From positions 1-45,769 of the forward strand of contig JAAYPF010000015.1 of assembly GCA_012519925.1 (NCBI GenBank): a DNA stretch of 45,769 nucleotides, written 5' to 3'. Position numbers and translations under genes: made by a program. Position 1 is the first letter of the stretch; each line of letters starts with the position of its first letter. Of this stretch, positions 34,546-43,790 are shown in pieces. The notes below the pieces were generated by a model. That model did not search any database, was not told the origin of the DNA, and saw only the letters and a program-made list of their open reading frames with translations. This DNA is from Clostridiaceae bacterium. Lineage in GTDB: Bacteria; Bacillota; Clostridia; Acetivibrionales; Acetivibrionaceae.

Positions 34546-34574
34546 TTGACTAATGCTGGTATTTGCATTAACAT
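34546..34574 (+). promoter_or_regulatory. Promoter of the exporter leader and ABC genes
   Basis: TTGACT (34546-34551) and TAACAT (34569-34574), 17-bp spacer, 43 bp before the leader peptide ATG. Confidence 0.6.
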
Positions 34575-34617
34575 TTATATATGGGTGTTCTAAATATTTA
34601 AAGAAGGAGGCAGGAAA

Positions 34618-34716
34618 ATGAAGAAGAATACAATCAACTTATTTACTCATAATTTTATTATGGCCGAAATGTTTGACATATCTGATAACCCTGCCTTGCT
34701 CAGTAGTTTATTCTGA
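34618..34716 (+). CDS. Putative 32-aa leader peptide (BmrB-like position)
   Basis: A strong AAGGAGG lies seven bases before the ATG. The ORF encodes 32 residues, beginning MKKNTINLFTHNF and ending ALLSSLF. It is followed by two intrinsic terminators and then a heterodimeric ABC exporter. In Bacillus subtilis, bmrB is a short leader ORF that controls bmrCD by ribosome-mediated attenuation. Position and architecture match; sequence similarity is not claimed. Confidence 0.6.
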   Translation: MKKNTINLFTHNFIMAEMFDISDNPALLSSLF

Positions 34717-34739
34717 AATTTTTCATTGTAACTGATCGG

Positions 34740-34768
34740 GTCGTGGTTATCTCCGCGACTTTTATTAT
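34740..34768 (+). terminator. Terminator 1 of the exporter attenuator
   Basis: GTCGTGG and CCGCGAC form a 7-bp stem with one G-T pair, then TTTTATTATTTTA. Its 3' arm TCCGCG (34752-34757) can instead pair with TGCGGA (34779-34784) of terminator 2. Confidence 0.75.
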
Positions 34769-34776
34769 TTTATAGG

Positions 34777-34807
34777 GGTGCGGAAATTTATACCGTGACC
34801 TTTTTTT
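34777..34807 (+). terminator. Terminator 2 of the exporter attenuator
   Basis: GGTGCGG and CCGTGACC pair with one bulged G, followed by seven Ts. Formation competes with the antiterminator pairing to terminator 1. Confidence 0.7.
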
Positions 34808-34923
34808 GACTTTTTTAATCAATGGAAAAAGGCAAAAACGGTGGGATTATGTCCCTTCAGATTCATTACAGAATTTCAAGTACGGTGAGTAAGGCTATCT
34901 GTCATCTCAGAGGAGGTATTTAT

Positions 34924-36660
34924 TTGAAAAGACTTTTTGCACTTGTAAAAAAACAATGGTTACCCTACGTTATAGGTATTATTGCACTTCTTGCTTCAAT
35001 AACACTAGATATGTTTAATCCTTATATTGTGGGCGAAATTGTTGACAGAACAGTACTTAATAAAGATATGGGATATCTAAAAACAGCATTACTAGCCCTT
35101 GCAATAATAACCATCGGGCGTGCAGTTCTTGGCTATATCCGGTCAATTAATTTTGATATAGCTAGTTCAAAAGTTATATTAGATTTAAGAAAAAATTTAT
35201 TTGACCACATACAAAAATTGTCCTTTTCATTTTTCGATGAAAATAATACCGGTGAATTAATGTCCCGTATAAAGGAAGATACGGAAAATATCATGAATGC
35301 TCTTTGTTTCGGAATAATACTATTTTTAGAACAATGTGTTTATTTTATAATAGCATCAATAATTCTGCTCATGATAAACTGGAAACTTGCCCTTATTAGT
35401 CTTGTTACAATGCCAATCATTGAGATTGTAGTATTCAAACTTGAACGGTCGATGGGTATAAGCTATGGAAAAATAAGTGATCAGAGGGCGGTTTTAAACT
35501 CTACGGCACAGCAAAATATCTCCGGTGTGAGAATCGTTAAGGCTCTAGGTCGCGAAAAGTATGAAATCCAGAAATTTTTGCAGCAGAATGAAGAAAACTA
35601 TAATATTAATTTAGAACAAGTAAAAGCATTCTCAAAATACAATCCCGCTATTGAATTTCTATCAAACCTTGTATTGGTTCTTGTCATAAGTTTTGGTGGC
35701 TATTTTGTTATCGGCGGTAAAATGTCCCTTGGGACATTAGTTTCCTTCAGCAATTATATTTTTATGCTTATATGGCCGATGCGCCTTATGGGATGGCTTA
35801 CCAATGTAATTGCACAGTGTATTGCCTCCGTTAAGAAAATAGATAAGATATTCGATGAAGAACCCTCTATAAAAAATTGTGATAAACCTAAAACATCAAA
35901 AGAAGTAAAAGGTCACATTGTCTTTAATGATGTATCTTTTGACTATAAAGGAGTTACTGTGCTAAAAGATATTAATATTGAAGCTACACCGGGTAAAACC
36001 ATTGCAATTATGGGGATTACCGGTGCAGGAAAAAGTTCTCTTATAAATCTTATAGGCAGATACTATGATTGCTCAAAAGGTGTTGTAAGTTTTGACGGAA
36101 TAGATGTTAAAGAAATGGATTTAGCAGCATTGAGAAAAAATGTATCGGTAGTTATGCAAGATACCTTCCTTTTTTCAGACACGATTGATGAAAATATAAG
36201 GTTTGGTACAGATAACATTTCTGATGAGGATTTCAAATCCGCTTGCGAAGATTCTATGGTAGATGAATTTGTTTCTCAAATGCCTAAGGGTTATAACACA
36301 GTAGTTGGTGAACGGGGCTTAGGTCTTTCAGGTGGACAAAAGCAGAGAATTTCAATCGCTAGAGCTTTAGTAAGATCTCCTAAAGTATTGATTATGGATG
36401 ATTCAACCTCAGCTCTTGATATGGAGACGGAATATGCTATTGAAAAAGCTATGGAACAAAGGAAAGGAATAACAAAGTTTATCATTGCTCACAGGATCTC
36501 GGCTGCTAAAAATGCAGACGAAATATTGTATTTTGAAGACGGAGAAATTGTTGAACGTGGAAACCATACGGAACTTATTAAACGCCGTGGACACTATTAT
36601 GAAACATATCGCGAGCAATACCGTGACTATTCCGATGCACTAGAAAAAGAGGTGATATAA
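34924..36660 (+). CDS. ABC multidrug exporter half-transporter, degenerate-site subunit (BmrC-like)
   Basis: I place the start at TTG 34924, seven bases after AGGAGG; an in-frame ATG at 34822 has no ribosome site and lies just past terminator 2. The 578-aa product has six transmembrane helices and one nucleotide-binding domain: Walker A GITGAGKSS, signature LSGGQKQR and Walker B VLIMDDSTSALD. The catalytic Glu after Walker B is Asp, the hallmark of the degenerate site in heterodimeric exporters such as BmrC. Its stop overlaps the partner start (TAATG). Confidence 0.9.
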   Translation: MKRLFALVKKQWLPYVIGIIALLASITLDMFNPYIVGEIVDRTVLNKDMGYLKTALLALAIITIGRAVLGYIRSINFDIASSKVILDLRKNLFDHIQKLSFSFFDENNTGELMSRIKEDTENIMNALCFGIILFLEQCVYFIIASIILLMINWKLALISLVTMPIIEIVVFKLERSMGISYGKISDQRAVLNSTAQQNISGVRIVKALGREKYEIQKFLQQNEENYNINLEQVKAFSKYNPAIEFLSNLVLVLVISFGGYFVIGGKMSLGTLVSFSNYIFMLIWPMRLMGWLTNVIAQCIASVKKIDKIFDEEPSIKNCDKPKTSKEVKGHIVFNDVSFDYKGVTVLKDINIEATPGKTIAIMGITGAGKSSLINLIGRYYDCSKGVVSFDGIDVKEMDLAALRKNVSVVMQDTFLFSDTIDENIRFGTDNISDEDFKSACEDSMVDEFVSQMPKGYNTVVGERGLGLSGGQKQRISIARALVRSPKVLIMDDSTSALDMETEYAIEKAMEQRKGITKFIIAHRISAAKNADEILYFEDGEIVERGNHTELIKRRGHYYETYREQYRDYSDALEKEVI

Positions 36661-38453
36661 TGCCAATTAATAATTTTAAACAAGATGAAGTATTAGAAGA
36701 AAATTTAAACATTAATATAATCAAAAGACTTTTATTATATTTAAAACCTTATGGAGGACCAGTTACAAAAACATTGCTGCTGATGGGGTTTGTAATTGCG
36801 GTTGAATTGTTTAATCCATACTTTTTGAAAATTGCGATAGACAAATTCATAAAAAATGGCGATTGGAAAAGTCTTGTTTTACTTGGCGGATTAATGCTTG
36901 TTTTAAATTTTGTTGCAATGATATTCTCCCGATTAAGAATATTGACAATAGGAAGTGTCTCTAACAAAATTCTTTTGACCATCCGACAAGAATTGTATTC
37001 GCACATTCAGAAATTGTCTTTCTCATTTTTCGATAATCGACCTACAGGAAAAATCCTTGCACGTATTATAGGAGATGTTAATTCACTGAATGATTTGTTC
37101 ACTAATAGCATAACAAGTTTGATTCCTGAAATTGTTAAAATAACATCAGTAGTTATTATAATGATGCTAATGAATTACAAGCTTGGTTTGGTAGCCTTAG
37201 CAACATTACCTGTTATGATAATTGTAATGTTCTTTATTTCAGTATCCTCAAGAAAAAGATGGCAACTAAACAGGAAAAAATCTTCAAATCTAAACGCCTT
37301 CACTCATGAGGATTTTTCAGGAATACGAGTTGTTCAAAGTTTTGCTGCTGAGAAAGAAACATCAGCTACATTTCTTAATCTTCTTGAGGAGTGGAGAATC
37401 TCCTTTGTTAGAGCAATACGTATGAATGACTTTTTTTGGCCAATAGTTGAAATGTCCTGGGGTGTAGGAACCATTCTCGTATTTTGGTTCGGTGCAAGCC
37501 TTATTGAAAAAGATGCAATTACTCCTGGACTTCTGATAGCCTTTACAAGTTATATCTCTATGTTCTGGCAGCCCATTATGAATATCAGCAATTTCTACAA
37601 CCAGTTGGTAACTAATATGTCCGGTGCAGAAAGAATTTTTGAAATACTTGACCTCGAACCGGATATTAAAGATAAACCGGAGTCCTTTGAAATGCCTTTA
37701 ATTAAAGGAGATGTGTCTTTTAGAAATGTTACTTTCGGCTATGATGATGACCAGCAGGTTCTAAATAATGTAAGTTTCGACGTAAAGGCCGGTCAGACAA
37801 TAGCATTAGTAGGTTCGACAGGTGCAGGAAAAACAACAGTAGTAAACCTTATAAGCAGGTTTTATGATGTACAATCGGGGGAAGTATTAATCGACGGAAT
37901 AGATATAAGCAATGCAAAGCTTGAAAGTCTAAGGGGACAAATTGGTCTTATGCCACAGGATACCTTCCTCTTCGCCACAACAATTAAAGAGAATATACGC
38001 TATGGTAAATTAGACGCTTCAGACGAGGAAGTGATTGCTGCAGCTAAAGCAGTATCCGCACATGAATTTATTGTGAAGTTCGAAAAAGGTTATGATACTG
38101 ATGTCAATGAGCGCGGAACAAGGCTTTCAGCAGGTCAGAGACAATTGATCGCTTTTGCTAGAACTTTACTTGCAAATCCACGCATTTTAATACTTGATGA
38201 GGCAACCTCAAGCATCGATACCCATACTGAAAAGCTTGTTCAGCAGGGAATCGAGAATCTGCTCAGCGGAAGAACTTCTTTTGTTATTGCTCATAGGCTT
38301 TCGACAATACGGAACGCCGATAGAATAATGGTTGTAGAGGATGGCGGAATCGTAGAATCGGGCACTCACGAAGAGCTTATTTCCCTTAAAGGAAAGTACT
38401 ATAATTTTTACATTGCACAATTTAAGTTCCTAAATGAAAAAGAAGTTATATAG
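36660..38453 (+). CDS. ABC multidrug exporter half-transporter, catalytic subunit (BmrD-like)
   Basis: This 597-aa partner has six transmembrane helices, Walker A STGAGKTT, signature LSAGQRQL and Walker B ILILDEATSSID with the catalytic Glu present. Together with the preceding subunit it should form an asymmetric exporter of drugs or lipids. The noncanonical LSAGQ is compatible with pairing against the degenerate site. Translation is coupled to the first gene by the TAATG overlap. It ends six bases from the convergent parvulin gene with no room for its own terminator. Confidence 0.9.
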   Translation: MPINNFKQDEVLEENLNINIIKRLLLYLKPYGGPVTKTLLLMGFVIAVELFNPYFLKIAIDKFIKNGDWKSLVLLGGLMLVLNFVAMIFSRLRILTIGSVSNKILLTIRQELYSHIQKLSFSFFDNRPTGKILARIIGDVNSLNDLFTNSITSLIPEIVKITSVVIIMMLMNYKLGLVALATLPVMIIVMFFISVSSRKRWQLNRKKSSNLNAFTHEDFSGIRVVQSFAAEKETSATFLNLLEEWRISFVRAIRMNDFFWPIVEMSWGVGTILVFWFGASLIEKDAITPGLLIAFTSYISMFWQPIMNISNFYNQLVTNMSGAERIFEILDLEPDIKDKPESFEMPLIKGDVSFRNVTFGYDDDQQVLNNVSFDVKAGQTIALVGSTGAGKTTVVNLISRFYDVQSGEVLIDGIDISNAKLESLRGQIGLMPQDTFLFATTIKENIRYGKLDASDEEVIAAAKAVSAHEFIVKFEKGYDTDVNERGTRLSAGQRQLIAFARTLLANPRILILDEATSSIDTHTEKLVQQGIENLLSGRTSFVIAHRLSTIRNADRIMVVEDGGIVESGTHEELISLKGKYYNFYIAQFKFLNEKEVI

Positions 38454-38459
38454 CATAAA

Positions 38460-39515
38460 CTAAAATAAATCTAATGAATCCAATGCCTCTTGATCCTTAA
38501 TCAAGGGGTATTTTTCTTTCATTTCCTCTACTTTTTTTATAAATTGCTCATTTTGTAAATATCTCATAATTGTATGTTTTTCTTTCTCACCTAAAGAAGC
38601 TTCAACATTATTAATGAATTTTACAATATGAAAACCGTAGGAAGTCTCTATAAAGCCTATATCACCTTCCTTAGCGTTAAACGCCCACTCTTCAAATTCA
38701 GGAACAATATCCCCTTTACTTAAGATATACTCACCACCTGAATCTTTTGACCCGATGTCTCCAGAGTATTTTTTAGCTAAGTCTTCAATAGCTTCCCCTT
38801 CCGTAACTCTCTTATAAATATCCTCTGCAAGAAGCTTTCTTTGACTTATTACACTCTCCTCAAGGGGTTCTTTAGTGTTTACATCAATAGTATATATAAG
38901 TACATGTTTCACATTCACCTTATTATATTGGTCCTTATCTTGTTCAAACCTTTTCTCAATATCACTGTCACTAATTTCAATCTTTGCAGTTTCAATATAG
39001 GCATATTTGTCATATGCACTTAAAAATTCTTCATAAATCCATCTGTATTCGTCGAGAGTAACTCCATATATCTCCTTCATCACTTTTTCGGCTTCCGCTT
39101 TGTCTCCATTTCCTTTCTCCATAATAAATCTATCTATATTTGCTTCAATTTCATCTAAATCGGTTTGTTCTAGCTTTACTTCTCCCTTATCTGCAAACAT
39201 TAATAATATTTTTACATCTGTTATAGCGTTAAAAGCCTTGTCTATAAGGACTTGCTTTTTATCCTCATTCGTTGTCCAAAATTTCTTCTTTTCTTCATCA
39301 CTTTTATCTTCAACGCCTGCCTCACTTTCCATCTGGCTTTTATTCATATTAAAGTAAAACATAAATTCAGCCTCGGAAATCTTTTGGTTCCCTACCGTTC
39401 CAACTATTTTTGCCGGTTCCTTTTTCTTAGATGAACCCTCGTTATTTTTACATGCACTAAAACAAAAGATTAGCGATAAAACGACTGCAAAAGATAATAA
39501 TTTATTTAAACTCAT
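38460..39515 (-). CDS. Parvulin-type peptidyl-prolyl isomerase lipoprotein, second paralogue
   Basis: The 351-aa protein has the same plan as the one at 25467-26528: lipobox CFSAC, helical chaperone region, and parvulin domain with VKHVLIYTID, DLAKKYSGDIGSKDSGGEYIL and SYGFHIVKF. It ends in DSLDLF where its paralogue ends in ESLNLF. It is an extracytoplasmic foldase. It is monocistronic and convergent with the ABC exporter. Confidence 0.9.
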   Translation of the reverse strand: MSLNKLLSFAVVLSLIFCFSACKNNEGSSKKKEPAKIVGTVGNQKISEAEFMFYFNMNKSQMESEAGVEDKSDEEKKKFWTTNEDKKQVLIDKAFNAITDVKILLMFADKGEVKLEQTDLDEIEANIDRFIMEKGNGDKAEAEKVMKEIYGVTLDEYRWIYEEFLSAYDKYAYIETAKIEISDSDIEKRFEQDKDQYNKVNVKHVLIYTIDVNTKEPLEESVISQRKLLAEDIYKRVTEGEAIEDLAKKYSGDIGSKDSGGEYILSKGDIVPEFEEWAFNAKEGDIGFIETSYGFHIVKFINNVEASLGEKEKHTIMRYLQNEQFIKKVEEMKEKYPLIKDQEALDSLDLF

Positions 39516-39617
39516 AACTACCCTCCATAAAATTTACACTAGGTTAAATGCACTTTCTTATAATTCTACTCTAAATTAATTCATAATTCTACAAAAATAT
39601 TATCTATCTATAGATTA

Positions 39618-41768
39618 CTAAGAATTCACTCTATTATCAGTACAATATCTTTCTATAATCTCAATGATTTCCTCACCAAAGGCTTTTACTTTCTTCTTGC
39701 CGATTCCTTTTATTTTTTGTAATTCCTCTAAAGTTGAAGGTAATTGTTCAATAATTTGAAATAAACACTTTTGGTGTAAGACAAAAAAGGCTGGTTGATC
39801 TAATTCCTCTGCCTTACGCTTCCTCCAGTCTTTTAGTTCTTCAAATAAATCGGGATGAGTGATAGATTTTGAGGTAAATTCAAAATCACTCTTTTTCTTC
39901 TCTTTTTTCTTTTCCTTTTGAGGTTTTTCAATTGAAGCTTTTGCTCTGGTGCTTAAAAAATCTTTTACAATAAAACCATGTCCGCACTGCTCAAAACATG
40001 CACGCTTTATCAGAACCTCTGTCTTTACTTTCTCTATGGCTTTATCAATGCTCTTTTTTACACTCTTGTTATCACTTTCAATAACAATATCCTCTAGAAC
40101 ACTTAATACTCCGGTATTTATTTTTTCAACATAATATTTAGAAGCCTTTAAAATCCGCTCCTGTAATTGTTGGTTTTTTTCAGCATTAGGTTCAAGTTCA
40201 AGCATTTTATATAAATGAGGTTTAAACTTATCTGAAATGGTGAGCAATTCTGCATTTACAAAAGTTATAAGCTGTTCTAAAGAATTTTTCAACCCCTCAT
40301 GTAAACTGCCTACATTCTCAGTATATATCTTTAAACAGTAGGCCAATTGTCTTCTAATAGGAGTAAAATCAAACAATTCAACTAAAAGTTCCTTTTGATA
40401 TTCATATTGACACTTCTCAAATTCATCCTTTCTAGGCTGATTCTCAGACACTTTGCCTGAAAATCTTTGAACTGTAGTATCACTTATAATGCTTCTTTGA
40501 GTCAATTTCGAACTTAGAACCAAACCTTCAAGAGTCTTACAGCGACTCAAGGCCACATATACTTGTCCATGAGCAAACGCAGCACTTGCATCAATTATAG
40601 CCTTTTCAAAAGTCAAGCCCTGACTTTTGTGAATGGTAATTGCCCATGCTAGTTTCAAAGGATATTGAATGAAAGTCCCTACAACTTCCTCTTGAATTTC
40701 TTCAGTTGCGTCATTTATGGAATATTTTATGTTTTGCCATTCTGCAAGTTCAACCATAATACATTCCTCGTCGCCATTACATTTTACAACAACATTATCC
40801 TTATTAATTTTATCAATCACACCGATTTTTCCGTTGTAAAAGAGCTTTTCCCTAGAGGTGTCGTTCTTAACAAACATTACTTGAGCTCCTTCTTTCAAAA
40901 TAAGCTCTTTATCCGTAGGGTAGGCATACTCTGGAAACTCCCCTTGTGAGTGTGCTTTAAAACAGTGTTCTTTGTCATTTATTTTGGCAAGCATCCTGTC
41001 ATTAATTGATCTGGCTTGGTGGTTGTGCGTAGTCAGTATAATGTATCCCTCGGGTGTATTCTTTGCAAATTCCGGATCATATCTTTTGTTTATTTCCGTC
41101 AACAAATCTTCATCTATACTATTGTCTCGAATTTTATTAAGCATATTGATAAACACTGAATCCTTTTGTCTGTAGATATGCTTTAATTCAATGCCTATAT
41201 ATTCAGTCATATTAAGAGCCCTGCTGCTAAAAAAATATATAGAATTATACCATTGCCTCAAAATAGCCCATTCGTCATCTTTTATAACTGGTGCCAATTG
41301 CTGAATATCACCTATCATAAGCAATTGTACTCCTCCAAAGGGCTTATGCTTGTTTTTATATCTCCTTAACACATCATCTATGGCATCAAGCACATCAGCA
41401 CGCACCATACTTATCTCGTCTATCACAAGCAGATCCATACTTCGAATTATATTTGTTTTTTCTCTTGTAAACTTCTGTACATTCCTATTTTCTTTACTAT
41501 CTTCGTCATTTTGAGCAGGAGTAAAGGGACCAAAAGGCAACTGAAAAAAAGAGTGAATAGTCACTCCTCCAGCATTTATAGCAGCCACTCCCGTAGGTGC
41601 TACTACAATCATACGTTTGGGCGATACCTTTTTTAAATTGTGCAAAAAAGTAGTTTTTCCAGTACCGGCTTTACCAGTCAAAAATACATTTCTATTAGTG
41701 TACTGAACAAAATTGAAGGCCATTTCCAGCTGAGGATTTTCAATTTTGTCAGCAACTTCCTCTATCAC
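39618..41768 (-). CDS. Pif1-like superfamily 1B helicase with C-terminal HRDC domain
   Basis: This 716-aa DNA helicase has Walker A LTGKAGTGKTTF, motif Ia VAPTGVAAINAGG with the Pif1-type TIHSFF, Walker B LLVIDEISM and motif III IGDIQQLAPV. UvrD-C-like motifs AITIHKSQGLTF and VYVALSRCKTLEGL follow, and an HRDC domain occupies about 620-712. It likely resolves G-quadruplex or R-loop structures. A Lys/Glu-rich linker precedes the HRDC. Monocistronic; start ATG at 41768. Confidence 0.9.
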   Translation of the reverse strand: MIEEVADKIENPQLEMAFNFVQYTNRNVFLTGKAGTGKTTFLHNLKKVSPKRMIVVAPTGVAAINAGGVTIHSFFQLPFGPFTPAQNDEDSKENRNVQKFTREKTNIIRSMDLLVIDEISMVRADVLDAIDDVLRRYKNKHKPFGGVQLLMIGDIQQLAPVIKDDEWAILRQWYNSIYFFSSRALNMTEYIGIELKHIYRQKDSVFINMLNKIRDNSIDEDLLTEINKRYDPEFAKNTPEGYIILTTHNHQARSINDRMLAKINDKEHCFKAHSQGEFPEYAYPTDKELILKEGAQVMFVKNDTSREKLFYNGKIGVIDKINKDNVVVKCNGDEECIMVELAEWQNIKYSINDATEEIQEEVVGTFIQYPLKLAWAITIHKSQGLTFEKAIIDASAAFAHGQVYVALSRCKTLEGLVLSSKLTQRSIISDTTVQRFSGKVSENQPRKDEFEKCQYEYQKELLVELFDFTPIRRQLAYCLKIYTENVGSLHEGLKNSLEQLITFVNAELLTISDKFKPHLYKMLELEPNAEKNQQLQERILKASKYYVEKINTGVLSVLEDIVIESDNKSVKKSIDKAIEKVKTEVLIKRACFEQCGHGFIVKDFLSTRAKASIEKPQKEKKKEKKKSDFEFTSKSITHPDLFEELKDWRKRKAEELDQPAFFVLHQKCLFQIIEQLPSTLEELQKIKGIGKKKVKAFGEEIIEIIERYCTDNRVNS

Positions 41769-41886
41769 ATTTATAATAAATCATCTCCAAAAAATAGTAT
41801 GTCCATTATAGCAATATTATCCCTATTAGTCCATTTTCTATTAGAAACAGGCAACCTGCAAACAGTATAATTGAATACAACCACAA

Positions 41887-42810
41887 TTATATAGTAAGTT
41901 CGGTAATCACACCAAGTAAGTACTTTCTATAAATCCCAAAATCTATAGAGTCTATATCCCCGTCACCATTAATATCAGCTGCCTCTAGACCATACTCGTA
42001 ATTGAAGCCATCAATAAATCCAAGCAGATATTTTCTTAACATTCCAAAATCAATTGAGTTTGTATCTCCGTCACCGTTTATATCACCAACTATAAACTCT
42101 TCAGCTGGGGTATTAGTTTCATTTATAGTAATTGTCACGCTCTTCACATCGGCTCTACCACTAGATTGAAGTCCCTCTACCATAAATGCGACTTCATTCA
42201 TATCCCACATATTCATCCCCAAACTTTCCCAGGCTTTAAAGTGTTCAATAACAGATACTGTTCCGCTTGTTCTTTTTGAGCTTCGGACACTCCAATACTG
42301 ATTAACTCTTTTATCCATAATGCTTCCCACAGGTACTCGATTGATTATCTTGTAAATATCATATGTACCAGCATCTACATTAATAGTTCCTAAAGACTCC
42401 ATGCTTTCATAGGGCTTCCAAGTACCCCAACTTTCCACTATATAGTATTCCAGTATTTCTGAATCTTCAACTTCCTTCATTCCATATACAGCCAAATAGG
42501 ATATACCCTCCGGCTGGTAGTCACAATCATAATCAACTGTTATGTTGTCAATTTCCCTGTATGAATTTTCAATATTCAGTTTTCTACCTTTTTTAAATAA
42601 AGCATTATTTATATCCTGCCACTCACAACTGAAGCTGCCATCATCATCGATAGTCATAGTTGTATCCCCCATATCTTTCCACAGTTGATAATAATACTGG
42701 TCAATTTCAGTATACCCATATGATGTAAAGACTGTTGAGGCCTGTACATTTACTGTACAAATAAAAATGCTAATTAGAATAAAAAGAATAACCGAATTTT
42801 TCTTTTTCAT
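41887..42810 (-). CDS. Cellulosomal GH11-like xylanase with C-terminal dockerin
   Basis: The 307-aa enzyme has a signal peptide (1-24), a GH11 beta-jelly-roll (about 27-225) and a type I dockerin (about 240-304). GH11 marks are YYYQLWKDMGDTTMTI, FSCEWQDINNALFKKGRK, the nucleophile Glu in LEYYIVESWG, YWSVRSSKRTSGTV and the acid/base Glu in VEGLQSSG. The last is usually EGYQSSG, so Tyr is replaced by Leu beside the acid/base. The dockerin repeats are GDINGDGDTNSIDFGMLRKY and ADINGDGDIDSIDFGIYRKY. It cuts xylan backbones on the cellulosome. Confidence 0.92.
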   Translation of the reverse strand: MKKKNSVILFILISIFICTVNVQASTVFTSYGYTEIDQYYYQLWKDMGDTTMTIDDDGSFSCEWQDINNALFKKGRKLNIENSYREIDNITVDYDCDYQPEGISYLAVYGMKEVEDSEILEYYIVESWGTWKPYESMESLGTINVDAGTYDIYKIINRVPVGSIMDKRVNQYWSVRSSKRTSGTVSVIEHFKAWESLGMNMWDMNEVAFMVEGLQSSGRADVKSVTITINETNTPAEEFIVGDINGDGDTNSIDFGMLRKYLLGFIDGFNYEYGLEAADINGDGDIDSIDFGIYRKYLLGVITELTI

Positions 42811-43079
42811 TTTAATCTCACCCTAATATAGTTTTTAAATAAGGTCATTTCAAAAAATAATCATCAGTATATCTTTAACACGTAGAGTGATTTTTTATAA
42901 AACTTGTTGATATATAATTCAAAATACTTAACTTAAGGGGTTTTGCGACCAAATAATTATATTGCTCATTTCCTAAAATGCCCTTATGTTAACATTATAT
43001 CATATTTTTTATTTTAGAAAAATCTCAAATGAATAAACTAAACGCCTAGAAAGCAAAAACAAAGCATAACTTAATATAG

Positions 43080-43361
43080 CTAAGTTTCTCTATTTTGCAT
43101 CTCACCACAATAGGGACAATAACTATAGTTCTTTCTGACCTTTTTGCCACAAGCATTGCATAAATTAGCCTTTGAAACAACTCTAGTTACAATAAGGTAA
43201 ACTATTAGATTTGATGGTATATTCAATAGTCCAAACAATCCCCACAACCACTTATTTTCTCCTCTTTTAGAAGCATCCCAGAATATCCAGCAGCCTTGTG
43301 CTAGTAATAGAACTATTAGAACAACCCACAAATATAGAGGTATATCCTTTAAATCATTCAT
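43080..43361 (-). CDS. Small membrane protein with C-terminal zinc ribbon
   Basis: The start is the ATG at 43361, overlapping the anti-sigma stop (TAATG) and preceded by GGAGGAG inside that gene. The 93-aa product has two transmembrane helices of the phospholipase D N-terminal type (LWVVLIVLLLAQGCWIFWDASKRGENKWLW, seen as two blocks) and a zinc ribbon CNACGKK...CPYCGE. It is third in the sigma/anti-sigma unit, probably a co-regulated membrane component. Confidence 0.8.
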   Translation of the reverse strand: MNDLKDIPLYLWVVLIVLLLAQGCWIFWDASKRGENKWLWGLFGLLNIPSNLIVYLIVTRVVSKANLCNACGKKVRKNYSYCPYCGEMQNRET

Positions 43362-43777
43362 TAATACTCCTCCTCCATAAGTCTTTGTCTTATCATAAAC
43401 GGAATCAATAAAGGCACACAAACCATAAGAATAATCTGAACTATTATAACACTCTTACCATAACCCATATATATGAGTAACCCTAATAGTGCTAATAGCA
43501 GACTTGATATAATAGCAAAGACAAGTAAATCTTTTAAATTTTTCTTTCTTTCAACTATTATGTTTGATTTACTAAATGCCCTACCAATTATTCTCTCATC
43601 AATTTCAACTTCCCTATCATAAGCTGACATCCTATTTTTTAGTACATCTAGCTCCTTCCAATAGGTTGCACACTCACTGCAAGTATCAAGATGAATTCTG
43701 ATTTCTTCTGTCATGTGCTTTTCTCCATAATAAATATCTAAAAGTTCTTCTTGTATTTTTTGATGGTTTAAAGACAT
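43361..43777 (-). CDS. Anti-sigma factor, zinc-finger type
   Basis: The 138-aa protein has an N-terminal zinc-binding anti-sigma domain with HLDTCSEC (the HxxxCxxC motif) and two transmembrane helices (about 84-105 and 111-131). It should bind and inhibit the ECF sigma factor encoded 13 bases upstream. Confidence 0.87.
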   Translation of the reverse strand: MSLNHQKIQEELLDIYYGEKHMTEEIRIHLDTCSECATYWKELDVLKNRMSAYDREVEIDERIIGRAFSKSNIIVERKKNLKDLLVFAIISSLLLALLGLLIYMGYGKSVIIVQIILMVCVPLLIPFMIRQRLMEEEY

Positions 43778-43790
43778 ATTAAAACTCCCT

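Noticed and set aside
34822-34923. Extended N-terminus for the first exporter subunit
   Set aside because: The upstream ATG lacks a ribosome site and its residues do not resemble an exporter N-terminus, whereas TTG 34924 has AGGAGG at seven bases.
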